This document shows, piece after piece, positions 16,533 through 24,826 of a DNA stretch of 64,000 nucleotides. Source of the stretch: Paracoccaceae bacterium. Its GTDB lineage: Bacteria; Pseudomonadota; Alphaproteobacteria; Rhodobacterales; Rhodobacteraceae. Both the position numbers and the translations under genes were made by a program. The stretch spans positions 36,155-100,154 of the forward strand of contig JANREX010000042.1 in the NCBI GenBank assembly GCA_030758115.1. Reading direction: 5' to 3'. Each line of letters starts with the position of its first letter. Position 1 is the stretch's first letter. Under the pieces are notes generated by a model. That model saw only the letters and a program-made list of their open reading frames with translations. It was not told the DNA's origin and did no database searches.

Positions 16533-17918
16533 ATGTCCCTGACCTTCGCCCCCGCCACACCCGAGGCGCTTGCCCTGCATGTGATCGAAGCCGCGGCGCT
16601 TGATGGCTGGCTGGCGGATCAGCCCGCGCAGGTTGCCGCCTGGGTGCGTGCCGCAGGCTTTTCGGGTGCGTTGGGCAAGCACCTCTTGGTGCCGGGTGCG
16701 GATGGCAAGCCTGCTTTTGTCCTGGCCGGGTACGGCAGCGCCGCCCAGCGCGCGCGCGGCCGCTTTCACCTGGCAGGTGTTGCGGCCAACCTGCCCGCAG
16801 GCAGCTATCGCATGGCCTCCGGTCTGCCGGGGGATCAGGCTGCGCAGGAGGCGCTGGGATGGCTGCTCTCGGGCTATGCCTTTGACCGCTACCGCAGCCA
16901 GAACCGCAATCCCGCCAGGCTTGTCGCGCCCGAAGGCGTGGATGCCGCACGACTTGAGGTGATCGCGGCAGGCGAGGCCCTGACCCGCGACCTGATCAAC
17001 ACGCCGGCCAATGACATGGGGCCTGACGCGCTGGAAGCCGCCTGCCTGGATCTGGCGGCGCGCCATGGCGCAAGAACGCAGGTCATCCGGGGTGCTGCGC
17101 TGCTGGAGCAGAATTTCCCGATGATCCATGCGGTCGGTCGCGCGGCCGCGCAGGAACCGCGCCTGATCGACATGCGCTGGGGCGATGCCGGGCCGCGCCT
17201 GACGCTGGTGGGCAAGGGCGTGTGTTTCGACACCGGCGGGCTGAACATCAAACCCTCTTCCTCGATGGGGCTCATGAAGAAGGACATGGGCGGTGCGGCC
17301 ACGGTCCTGGGGCTGGCGCATATGATCATGGCGCTTGGCCTCAAGGTCCGGTTGCGCGTGCTGATCCCGGCGGTCGAGAATGCGATCAGCGCCTCCGCCA
17401 TGCGACCCGGTGACATCCTGCCGTCCCGCAAGGGGCTGACGGTCGAGATCAACAATACCGATGCCGAAGGTCGCCTGGTTTTGGGCGATGCGCTGGCGCT
17501 GGGCGCCGAGGAAAACCCCGATCTGATGGTCTCCATGGCGACGCTGACCGGGGCGGCCCGTGTTGCGGTTGGCCCGGACCTGTCGCCCTATTTCACCGAT
17601 GATGCGCATATCGCCGCCGCCCTTGACGCCGCCGCCGCACGGGTCGCGGACCCGGTCTGGCGGCTGCCGTTCTGGACCCCCTACGAGGCCGATATCGAAC
17701 CGGGTATCGCCGATCTGGACAACGCGCCCAAGTCGGGCTTTGCCGGGGCGATCACCGCGGCCCTGTTCCTGCGCCGCTTCGCGGGCGAGGATGCGCGCTA
17801 TACCCATTTCGACATCTATGGCTGGCAGCCCAGCGCGGCCCCGGCACGCCCCAAGGGCGGTGTCGGCATGGGTGCGCGCGCCTTGCTCGAAGCACTGCCC
17901 GAGGTGCTGGGCCTGTGA
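16533..17918 (+). CDS. Leucyl aminopeptidase family protein (M17)
   Basis: 461 residues, a dizinc cytoplasmic aminopeptidase. Metal and catalytic motifs are complete: GKGVCFDTGGLNIKPS, KKDMGGAA and the family signature NNTDAEGRLVLGDAL. The N-terminal non-catalytic domain covers about residues 1-150. It probably completes peptide breakdown, which fits the peptide transporter operon earlier in the window. A GAAAGG ribosome site precedes the ATG. Its stop overlaps the GTG start of the NlpC/P60 gene, so the pair form a coupled operon. Confidence 0.9.
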   Translation: MSLTFAPATPEALALHVIEAAALDGWLADQPAQVAAWVRAAGFSGALGKHLLVPGADGKPAFVLAGYGSAAQRARGRFHLAGVAANLPAGSYRMASGLPGDQAAQEALGWLLSGYAFDRYRSQNRNPARLVAPEGVDAARLEVIAAGEALTRDLINTPANDMGPDALEAACLDLAARHGARTQVIRGAALLEQNFPMIHAVGRAAAQEPRLIDMRWGDAGPRLTLVGKGVCFDTGGLNIKPSSSMGLMKKDMGGAATVLGLAHMIMALGLKVRLRVLIPAVENAISASAMRPGDILPSRKGLTVEINNTDAEGRLVLGDALALGAEENPDLMVSMATLTGAARVAVGPDLSPYFTDDAHIAAALDAAAARVADPVWRLPFWTPYEADIEPGIADLDNAPKSGFAGAITAALFLRRFAGEDARYTHFDIYGWQPSAAPARPKGGVGMGARALLEALPEVLGL

Positions 17919-18745
17919 CACGGGATCGCCGCCTGACACCTTCCAATGGGCGTGTGGCCGCTCTGTCCCTCAAGGGGCAGGTCGAGGCTGCAAGCTTTGT
18001 CGAAGGCTGGTCGCGTCTGGTCGCGGTCCCGGTCGTGGCGCTGCGCGATGCGCCCGAAGGGCGGCGCGAGCGTGAGCTGCTGCGCGGCGAGGCGGTAACC
18101 GTATTCGAGGAACGCGATGACTGGTGTTTCGTGCAGGCCGCGCGCGACGGCTATGTCGGTTACTTGCCCGCTGCGGCGCTTCACGAAGGGCAGCCGCCCG
18201 ATTTGCGGGTCTGCGTGCGTGCGACCCATGCCTATGAGCAAGCGGATATCAAGTCTGCCGATCTTTTCGGTCTCAGTTTCGGCACCCGCCTGCGTCACCT
18301 GGGGCAGGCGGGGCGGTTCATCCTGACCGATGCGGGGCATGTGCCCGCCGTGCATCTGACCCCGATGGCCGTGATGGAGGACGACCCGGTCACCGTGGCG
18401 ACCCTCCTGCTGGGCACGCCTTACCTCTGGGGCGGCAACAGCGCCTTCGGGATTGATTGCTCCGGTCTGGTCCAGGCGGCTTGCCTTGCCTGCGGGATCG
18501 ACTGCCCCGGTGACAGCGATTTGCAGGCCGCAGGGCTGGGCGTGCCCGTGACCGACGGCAGCCCGCCACGCCGTGGCGATCTGCTGTTCTGGAAAGGGCA
18601 TGTGGCCTGGGTATCGGGGCCCGACATGATCCTGCATGCCAATGCGCATCACATGGCCGTGGCCTTCGAGGGCCTGGCCGAGGCGGTGACGCGGATCGAG
18701 GCGCAGGGCGGTGGGCCTGTGACGGGTCATCGCCGTCTGGGCTGA
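17915..18745 (+). CDS. NlpC/P60 family peptidase with SH3-like region
   Basis: 276 residues starting at GTG 17915 in a GTGA overlap with the aminopeptidase gene. SH3-like beta segments (about 30-160) precede the papain-like NlpC/P60 domain, with catalytic Cys182 (FGIDCSGLVQ) and His229 (WKGHVAWVSG). Such enzymes cleave gamma-D-glutamyl-diamino-acid bonds of cell-wall peptides. No signal peptide is visible, so it may act on recycled muropeptides in the cytoplasm, which fits its coupling to an aminopeptidase. That role is inference. Confidence 0.85.
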   Translation: MTRDRRLTPSNGRVAALSLKGQVEAASFVEGWSRLVAVPVVALRDAPEGRRERELLRGEAVTVFEERDDWCFVQAARDGYVGYLPAAALHEGQPPDLRVCVRATHAYEQADIKSADLFGLSFGTRLRHLGQAGRFILTDAGHVPAVHLTPMAVMEDDPVTVATLLLGTPYLWGGNSAFGIDCSGLVQAACLACGIDCPGDSDLQAAGLGVPVTDGSPPRRGDLLFWKGHVAWVSGPDMILHANAHHMAVAFEGLAEAVTRIEAQGGGPVTGHRRLG

Positions 18746-18765
18746 GGCGGACCCGTTTTTACCTC

Positions 18766-18786
18766 GGTATTTCTGGCAAGATGAAG
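18766..18786 (+). repeat. Dispersed GGATATTT-type element, copy 2
   Basis: GGTATTTCTGGCAAGATGAAG, a divergent copy of the element at 4577. It lies in the 48-base gap between two convergent genes (NlpC/P60 and 3-hydroxyacyl-CoA dehydrogenase). Confidence 0.6.
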
Positions 18787-18793
18787 AGGGCGC

Positions 18794-19723
18794 TCAGGCG
18801 CCGAGATCGCGTTTCAGCCGTGCAAGGGCCACCAGCGCCGCGTCGCGGCGACGGGCAAGGTCCTCGGTGCTTTCCCCTTGGGTCGCGGCCTCGATCCCGG
18901 CCACGAGGGTTTCGATCAGATCAGGTGTCAGATCGGGCGTGGTTTGATCCGCCCAACGCGCCACCTGCGTGGGCCCCAGGTGGTCGAGGTAATGGCGATA
19001 GCCACCCGCGCCGCCCCCCAGATGATAGGTCAGATGCGGCCCCATGAAGGCCCAGCGCAGGCCCGGCCCATGGGCGATGGCGCGGTCCACATCCGCGACC
19101 GTGGCGACACCTTCGGCGACAAGACTGACCGCCTCGCGGTAGAGGGCCGATGTCAGCCGGTTCGCCAGATGCCCCACGCGTTCCTTTTGCACCACGACCG
19201 TGACGCGCCCGATGCCATCATAGAAGGCGCGCGCGGTGTCGATGCAGGCGACATCGGTCGCGCGACCTGCCACCAGCTCGACCAGCGGCACCAGATGGGG
19301 CGGGTTCATCGGATGGGCGACAAGGATGCGGCCCGGATGGGCTGCACCGTCCTGAATGTCGCTGGCCATGAGCGATGAGGTCGAAGAGGCGATGATCGCA
19401 TCGGGTGCTAGCGTGGTTTCGATCTGCGCCACGATCTGGCGTTTCATCGCGATACGGTCGGGGCCGCATTCCTGCACCATGTCGGCGCCCATGCAGGCCG
19501 TGGCGATGTCCTGCGTGACCTGCAGCCGGTCGAAAGGCGGCGCGGCATCGATTTCGTCCAGCTGTGCCAGATCGGCCCATGCGCTGGTGATAAAAGGGGC
19601 AATGCCGTCCAGCGCTGTTTGCGAGGGATCGCATACCGTGACCCGCAGCCCCTTTGACAGGAAAAGTGCGGCCCAACTGGCCCCGATCAGGCCCGCGCCG
19701 ACGATGGCGACATGACGGATCAT
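18794..19723 (-). CDS. 3-hydroxyacyl-CoA dehydrogenase family protein (short form)
   Basis: 309 residues. The Rossmann motif GAGLIGASWAALFLSKG is at about 9-25, STSSLMASD and the substrate-site HPMNPPHLVPLVE follow, and the second domain begins QKERVGHLANRLTSALYREA. The length matches stand-alone enzymes such as lambda-crystallin/L-gulonate or carnitine 3-dehydrogenase types, not the ~475-residue PaaH. It lies 29 bases beyond a DUF2794 gene and close to the phenylacetate locus. A role in beta-oxidation of ring-cleavage products is possible but unproven. Confidence 0.82.
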   Translation of the reverse strand: MIRHVAIVGAGLIGASWAALFLSKGLRVTVCDPSQTALDGIAPFITSAWADLAQLDEIDAAPPFDRLQVTQDIATACMGADMVQECGPDRIAMKRQIVAQIETTLAPDAIIASSTSSLMASDIQDGAAHPGRILVAHPMNPPHLVPLVELVAGRATDVACIDTARAFYDGIGRVTVVVQKERVGHLANRLTSALYREAVSLVAEGVATVADVDRAIAHGPGLRWAFMGPHLTYHLGGGAGGYRHYLDHLGPTQVARWADQTTPDLTPDLIETLVAGIEAATQGESTEDLARRRDAALVALARLKRDLGA

Positions 19724-19752
19724 GCGGTTTTGTGCGGCGGCTGTGGCACGCG

Positions 19753-20097
19753 TCAGTCCACCGCGCGGATCAGCTTGCGTTCAAGTACCCGCAACACCGC
19801 CCGCAGGTCATGCCCGCGCTTGAGCACCTGCCCATCCATGCCGATCACGGCATAAAGGCCCTGCCTGGCCCTGAGCTTGGGCCGCTTTTCGATCCGGTAG
19901 ATCGGGTTTTCCGCCGTGCGCCGGAAGATCGAGAAGACAGCGACCTCGCGCAGATGGGAAATCCCGTAATCGCGCCATTCGCCCATGGCCACCATGCGCC
20001 CGTAAAGCGTCAGGATCTGTCCCAGTTCGAGCCGGTCAAAGGCGACCTGCTCGGGCGCCTGCGCGGTGACGATCGGGATGGGTGGTTGCGCGCTCAT
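19753..20097 (-). CDS. DUF2794 domain-containing protein
   Basis: 114 residues, matching by eye the DUF2794 family found throughout alphaproteobacteria (FDRLELGQILTLYGRMVAMGEWRDYGI in the central part, then RRTAENPIYRIEKRPKL). No signal peptide or membrane segment is visible and no function is known. It lies between paaX and the hydroxyacyl-CoA dehydrogenase on the same strand, with gaps of 47 and 29 bases, so co-transcription is possible. Confidence 0.8.
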   Translation of the reverse strand: MSAQPPIPIVTAQAPEQVAFDRLELGQILTLYGRMVAMGEWRDYGISHLREVAVFSIFRRTAENPIYRIEKRPKLRARQGLYAVIGMDGQVLKRGHDLRAVLRVLERKLIRAVD

Positions 20098-20144
20098 GCG
20101 TCCAGAGTTGCGCCGATGTCCGACGAAATCAAGCCCTCTGCGGA

Positions 20145-20945
20145 TCAGGCCGGGCGGAAACGTCGCGCAAGGCTGGCATCGGCCGGGGGCATGGCGGCGA
20201 TTTCACCCTCGGAACTGTCCAGCCAGGCCTCTGCGCCGGGTGTCAGGTGATGGTAGGCCGCAGCGACCCGCGCGCGGGGGGCCTGCGATGCCAGATCCGC
20301 GGGCAGCACCTCGGCCGGCAGGTCGGGGTAGCGCAGCACGATGCGCCGCCAGCGATGGATCAACAGGATACGCGCTGCCGCATGGGTCAGCGGATCCGCC
20401 GCCAACCCCGTGAGCCTGTCCACGTCTGCCATCAGGCGGCGCAATGCCGTGGCGTGATCGCCACTGATCAGGCTGTCGCGCATCCCCGGCGCCAGATCGG
20501 TGATGCGCCCGACAAGGCGAAAGGCAGGTGCCGGGGTCTGCGCTGGGCTGGCAGGCGTCAGCCAGAGCCCGCCAAGGGCCAGGGCTGTCTGCGCCGTGCC
20601 GTCGGTCGTCAGCGCCCATTCGGTCACGGCTCCTGCGCGCGGGGGTGCATAGATGCGGCTGGTCGCCTCGGAAAAGCGGGCAAGGCCCGAAGGGCTGAGG
20701 CGGTAATGGCTGATGCGACCGGCGCGTTCACTGTCCACCCATCCATCGCGACCCAGCCGCGACAGGGCGGTGCGCAGCGCGCCGGGTTCCACCCCGATCC
20801 GGCCCAGAAGCCGGCCAAGACGCGCAGTCGAAATGGCGCCGCCGCGATGCTGGACGCAATCACCGAAGACGGTGATGACAAGCGACCATACCCGCAGGCG
20901 GGATTCGGCGTGCAGTGCTGCGATGACGTGATCAAGCGGGTCCAT
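20145..20945 (-). CDS. paaX: PaaX-family transcriptional regulator
   Basis: 266 residues. The N-terminal winged helix (SRLRVWSLVITVFGDCV ... GALRTALSRLGRDGWVDSERAGR) is followed by the PaaX effector domain (AVTEWALTTDG ... RRLMADVDRLTG). PaaX proteins repress phenylacetate catabolism genes and are released by phenylacetyl-CoA. It lies downstream of paaZ on the same strand, with the divergent paaI-paaJ-paaK-tetR set further on, so its targets are probably local. The 97-base gap before paaZ contains a dispersed element. Confidence 0.88.
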   Translation of the reverse strand: MDPLDHVIAALHAESRLRVWSLVITVFGDCVQHRGGAISTARLGRLLGRIGVEPGALRTALSRLGRDGWVDSERAGRISHYRLSPSGLARFSEATSRIYAPPRAGAVTEWALTTDGTAQTALALGGLWLTPASPAQTPAPAFRLVGRITDLAPGMRDSLISGDHATALRRLMADVDRLTGLAADPLTHAAARILLIHRWRRIVLRYPDLPAEVLPADLASQAPRARVAAAYHHLTPGAEAWLDSSEGEIAAMPPADASLARRFRPA

Positions 20946-21008
20946 GACCGCCTGTTACACGTATTGCGCGCGCAACTGAACCTTTTGTGACAAGCGGCAC
21001 GGGCAGAT

Positions 21009-21030
21009 GGATATTTGAAGCAAGAAGAAG
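21009..21030 (+). repeat. Dispersed GGATATTT-type element, copy 3
   Basis: GGATATTTGAAG followed by CAAGAAGAAG. It lies in the gap between the paaX start and the paaZ stop, both on the minus strand. Confidence 0.6.
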
Positions 21031-21042
21031 CCCGGACCTGCC

Positions 21043-23073
21043 TCAGGTTCGGTCATAGGCCACCATCGTCAGAAGCTCGTATTGCGCCACCTGCTCGCCC
21101 TCCTGGTTGGTCAGGGTCGCGTTCCAGGCCACCTCGCCATAGCTGTCCGTGCGCCGCGTCTTGCGCTTGCAGGTCAGCGCCACGCGGATGCTGTCGCCGG
21201 GGCTGACCGGTTTCTGGAAGCTGAGGGCGTTGAGGCCGGTATTGGCCAGCACGGGGCCGGGATCGGGCTGCACGAAAAGACCCGCGGCAAAGCTGAGCAG
21301 CAGGTAGCCATGCGCCACGCGGCCGGGAAAGAACGGATTCGCGCGTGCGGCATCCTCGTCCATATGGGCGTAGAACGTGTCGCCGGTGAAATGGGCGAAA
21401 TGTTCGATATCCTCCAGCGTGACGGTGCGCGGATCGGTGTGGATCGTCTCGCCGATCTGGATCTGCGTGAATGTGCGCTGGAAGGGATGGGCGGGGCCCG
21501 TGATCTGCGCGCTGCCCGGCACCCATGTGCCCGTGATCGCGCTCAGCATGTCGGGGCTGGCCTGGATGGCGGTGCGCTGCATGTAATGCATCACGCCGCG
21601 GATGCCGCCCAGTTCTTCGCCGCCGCCCGCGCGGCCTGGGCCGCCGTGGATCATGTGCGGCAGGGGCGAGCCGTGACCCGTCGCTTCGGCCGCCGAGGTG
21701 GCGTTGTTGATGTAGATGCGCCCATGCCAGGCGGCGCTGTCCAGCACGACCTGGCGGGCAACGGCCGGATCGGCCGTGAACAGCGAGGACACCAGCGAAC
21801 CGCCGCCGCGATTGGCCAGCGCCGCCGCATGGGCGGTGTCGCGGTAGGGCAGCAGGGTCGACAGCGGCCCGAAGGCCTCGACCTCATGCACCAGCCGCGC
21901 GGCATCGGGATCGGCGCAGGACAGCAGCATGGGCGGCAGGAAGGCCTGATCGGGATCCGCATCCACCAGCGTCATGCGCGCGGGATCGCCGTGGATCAGC
22001 CGCGCCTCGGTCTGCAACTGTGCCAGCCGCGCCAGCACGTCGGCCTTCTGCGCATGCGAGGCCAGCGCCCCCATCCGCACGCCCTCGGCAGCGGGGTTTC
22101 CGATGGTGATGGCGGCCAGCTTGTCCGAAAGCGCCTGCGCCACATGGTCCATCATCCCCGCAGGCACGATCAGGCGCCGCGTCGCGGTGCATTTCTGCCC
22201 GGCCTTGGTGGTGATCTCGGCCACCGCTTCCTTGACGAATAGCGCGAATTCGGCGCTGTCCGGCCCTGCATCGGGCCCAAGGATCGAGGCGTTCAGACTG
22301 TCCTGTTCCGCCATGAACCGCGTCGAATGCCGCATCAGGGCCGGGTTGGACCGCAGCATCAGCGCGGTATCGGCGGACCCGGTAAAGGCCACCACATCCT
22401 GCGCGCCCAGCCGGTCCAGCAGATCGCCCGTACGCCCGATCACCAGTTGCAGCGCGCCTTCGGGCAGGATGCCGCTGTCGATGATCAGCCGCACGCAGGC
22501 TTCGGTCAGATAGCAGGTCTGCGTGGCCGGCTTGACGATGGACGGCACACCGGCCAGCAGCGCGGGCGCCAGTTTTTCCAGCATCCCCCAGACCGGGAAG
22601 TTGAAGGCGTTGATCTGCACCGCCACCCCTTGCAGGGGCACGGCGACATGCTGACCCAGAAAGCTGCCCTTGCGGCTGAGCATCTCGACATCCCCGTCGA
22701 TGTAGACATGGCCATCTGGCATCTCGCGCCGCCCCTTCGAGGCGAACAGGCCCATGGTCCCGATGCCGCCGTCGATATCGACCCAGCCGTCGCGCCGCGT
22801 GGCGCCCGTCAGCGGGTTCAGCGCGTAAAGCTGTTCCTTATGGGCATCGAGATACCCGGCCAGCGCCTTGATCATGCGCGCGCGGTCGTGAAACCCCATC
22901 GCCCGCAAGGCAGGCCCGCCGACGCCCCGCGCATGATCCAGCATCGCCTGCATGTCGAGGGCGCTGCCGCCCGCCCGCGCGATGACCTGACCGCTGACCG
23001 GTCCGATGATATCCGTTGCCGCATCGCCCGGAGGGGTCCATGTGCCGCAGGCATAGCTATGGGGTCTGAGCAT
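21043..23073 (-). CDS. paaZ: Bifunctional phenylacetate degradation protein PaaZ (oxepin-CoA hydrolase / aldehyde dehydrogenase)
   Basis: 676 residues, start at 23073 after GGGAGGA. The aldehyde dehydrogenase domain (about 1-510) carries Glu256 (MAEQDSLN) and catalytic Cys295 (KAGQKCTATRR). The C-terminal MaoC-type hotdog hydratase domain (about 535-676) carries FTGDTFYAHMDEDAA and FPGRVAHGYL. It opens the oxepin-CoA ring and oxidises the resulting aldehyde. Both domains look intact. The frame upstream of 23073 has no homology and crosses the paaZ/paaI promoter region. Confidence 0.95.
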   Translation of the reverse strand: MLRPHSYACGTWTPPGDAATDIIGPVSGQVIARAGGSALDMQAMLDHARGVGGPALRAMGFHDRARMIKALAGYLDAHKEQLYALNPLTGATRRDGWVDIDGGIGTMGLFASKGRREMPDGHVYIDGDVEMLSRKGSFLGQHVAVPLQGVAVQINAFNFPVWGMLEKLAPALLAGVPSIVKPATQTCYLTEACVRLIIDSGILPEGALQLVIGRTGDLLDRLGAQDVVAFTGSADTALMLRSNPALMRHSTRFMAEQDSLNASILGPDAGPDSAEFALFVKEAVAEITTKAGQKCTATRRLIVPAGMMDHVAQALSDKLAAITIGNPAAEGVRMGALASHAQKADVLARLAQLQTEARLIHGDPARMTLVDADPDQAFLPPMLLSCADPDAARLVHEVEAFGPLSTLLPYRDTAHAAALANRGGGSLVSSLFTADPAVARQVVLDSAAWHGRIYINNATSAAEATGHGSPLPHMIHGGPGRAGGGEELGGIRGVMHYMQRTAIQASPDMLSAITGTWVPGSAQITGPAHPFQRTFTQIQIGETIHTDPRTVTLEDIEHFAHFTGDTFYAHMDEDAARANPFFPGRVAHGYLLLSFAAGLFVQPDPGPVLANTGLNALSFQKPVSPGDSIRVALTCKRKTRRTDSYGEVAWNATLTNQEGEQVAQYELLTMVAYDRT

Positions 23074-23146
23074 CGGAAATCCTCCCTTGAGATCGCGCTG
23101 TCTGGCGCGCAGCATGGCGCAGGTTTCGCGGCAAAGCAATACTCTT

Positions 23147-23158
23147 GACCGTGCGGTC
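23147..23158. promoter_or_regulatory. Inverted repeat between paaZ and paaI
   Basis: GACCG-TG-CGGTC, a perfect 5-bp inverted repeat with a 2-base spacer, followed by GGTT. It is in the 128-bp divergent promoter region of paaZ and paaI. It is a plausible operator for the TetR-type or PaaX regulator of this locus; assignment is inference. Confidence 0.5.
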
Positions 23159-23201
23159 GGTTTTGTGCAGGTTACCGTCACTGTCACGGGGAGGAGAGAC
23201 C

Positions 23202-23636
23202 ATGACGCCTGAGGAACGTGCCGAACGCTCGGCCGCCGCGATGTGGTCCACCGATGTGGCGGCCCATGCGCTTGATATGGTGCTGGTCCGCGTCGCGCCC
23301 GGTCAGGCGGTCATGACAATGGCGGTGCGCCCCGAACATCTGAACGGGCACGGCATCTGCCATGGCGGGTATATCTTCACGCTGGCCGATACGGCCTTTG
23401 CCTATGCCTGCAACAGCCACAACAAGCTGGTCGTGGCACAGGAGAACACCATCACCTATCTGAGCCCCGGCAGGAAGGACGAGGTCCTGACCGCCACGGC
23501 GCAAGAGGTGCATCTGGCCGGCAGGTCCGGTGTCTATGACGTGGCCGTGACGGGCGAGGACGGGCGCAAGGTCGCCCTGTTCCGGGGCCTGTCGCGGCAG
23601 ATTTCCGGGGAACATTTCAAGGAGGACGAGGCATGA
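23202..23636 (+). CDS. paaI: Hydroxyphenylacetyl-CoA thioesterase PaaI
   Basis: 144 residues, hotdog fold. Start at 23202 after GGGGAGGAGA. The catalytic motif is HLNGHGICHGGYIFTLAD, typical of PaaI. It hydrolyses stalled aryl-CoA esters, preventing CoA depletion during phenylacetate catabolism. Its stop overlaps the thiolase start (ATGA), forming a tightly coupled paaI-paaJ-paaK-tetR operon divergent from paaZ. Confidence 0.93.
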   Translation: MTPEERAERSAAAMWSTDVAAHALDMVLVRVAPGQAVMTMAVRPEHLNGHGICHGGYIFTLADTAFAYACNSHNKLVVAQENTITYLSPGRKDEVLTATAQEVHLAGRSGVYDVAVTGEDGRKVALFRGLSRQISGEHFKEDEA

Positions 23637-24826
23637 GAGAGGCATTCCTGTGCGAGGGGCTGCGCACCCCCATCGGACGCTATGGCGGGGCGCTGTCCTC
23701 GGTTCGCCCCGATGACATGCTGGCGGGCGTGATCCGCGCAGTGATGGCGCAGTTTCCCGGCATGACCGTGGACGAGGCGATCATGGGCTGCGCCAATCAG
23801 GCCGGTGAGGATAACCGCAACGTGGCCCGCATGGCCGTTCTGCTGGCGGGCTTGGGCGAAGGCGTGCCGGGCGTCACCGTGAACCGGCTCTGCGGGTCCG
23901 GCCTTGATGCCGTCGGTCAGGCCGCGCGCGCCATCAAGACCGGCGAGGCCGAGGTGGTGCTGGCAGGCGGCGTCGAATCGATGTCGCGCGCGCCCCTCGT
24001 GATGCCCAAGGCCGACAGCGCCTTTTCGCGGCGGGCCGAGATCTATGACACCACCATCGGCTGGCGCTTCGTGAACCGCGCGATGCACAAGGCCTATGGC
24101 ACCGATTCCATGCCCGAAACCGCCGAAAACGTGGCCGCGGATTTCGGGATCTCCCGCGCCGATCAGGATGCCTTTGCCCTGCGCTCGCAGATGCGCGCCA
24201 TTGCCGCCATCGAAAGTGGCCGTCTTGCGCGCGAGATCGCCCCGGTGACGATCCCGCAGCGCAAGGGCGATGCGGTTGTGGTGTCGCAGGACGAGCACCC
24301 CCGCGCCACCACGCTGGAAAAGCTGGCCGCGCTGCCGACACCCTTCCGCGAAGGGGGTAGCGTGACGGCGGGCAATGCCTCGGGCGTCAATGACGGGGCG
24401 GCGGCGCTGATCGTGGCCTCGGCCGATGCGGTGGCGAAATACGGCCTCACGCCCAAGGCGCGGATCGTGTCCATGGCCACCGTCGGCGTCGCGCCGCGCA
24501 TCATGGGGATCGGGCCTGCGCCTGCCACCCAGGCGCTGCTGGATCGCCACGGCCTCAAGATCGGGGATGTCGATTTCGTCGAATTGAACGAGGCTTTTGC
24601 TGCCCAGGGTCTGGCCACGATGCGCCAGCTGGGCCTGCCCGATGATGCGGATCACGTGAACCCCCATGGCGGGGCCATCGCGCTGGGCCATCCGCTTGGC
24701 ATGTCCGGCGCGCGCCTTGCGCTGACGGCTGCGATCAACCTGTCCGATGCCGGGGCCACGCGCGCGATCTGCACCATGTGCATCGGCGTGGGCCAGGGCA
24801 TCGCCCTTATGCTGGAGGCTGTGTGA
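23633..24826 (+). CDS. paaJ: 3-oxoadipyl-CoA thiolase
   Basis: 397 residues. Cleaves 3-oxoadipyl-CoA to succinyl-CoA and acetyl-CoA, the last step of phenylacetate degradation; the same enzyme serves the beta-ketoadipate pathway (pcaF). Nucleophile Cys87 lies in NRLCGSGLDAV, the catalytic His in NPHGGAIALGHPLG, and Cys383 in CIGVGQG. Coupled to paaI by a 4-base overlap and to paaK by a one-base overlap (TGATG). Confidence 0.92.
   Translation: MREAFLCEGLRTPIGRYGGALSSVRPDDMLAGVIRAVMAQFPGMTVDEAIMGCANQAGEDNRNVARMAVLLAGLGEGVPGVTVNRLCGSGLDAVGQAARAIKTGEAEVVLAGGVESMSRAPLVMPKADSAFSRRAEIYDTTIGWRFVNRAMHKAYGTDSMPETAENVAADFGISRADQDAFALRSQMRAIAAIESGRLAREIAPVTIPQRKGDAVVVSQDEHPRATTLEKLAALPTPFREGGSVTAGNASGVNDGAAALIVASADAVAKYGLTPKARIVSMATVGVAPRIMGIGPAPATQALLDRHGLKIGDVDFVELNEAFAAQGLATMRQLGLPDDADHVNPHGGAIALGHPLGMSGARLALTAAINLSDAGATRAICTMCIGVGQGIALMLEAV

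Noticed and set aside
18794..19723. Calling this gene paaH
   Set aside because: It is 309 residues, against about 475 for PaaH, and has only one dehydrogenase unit. A general family name is safer.
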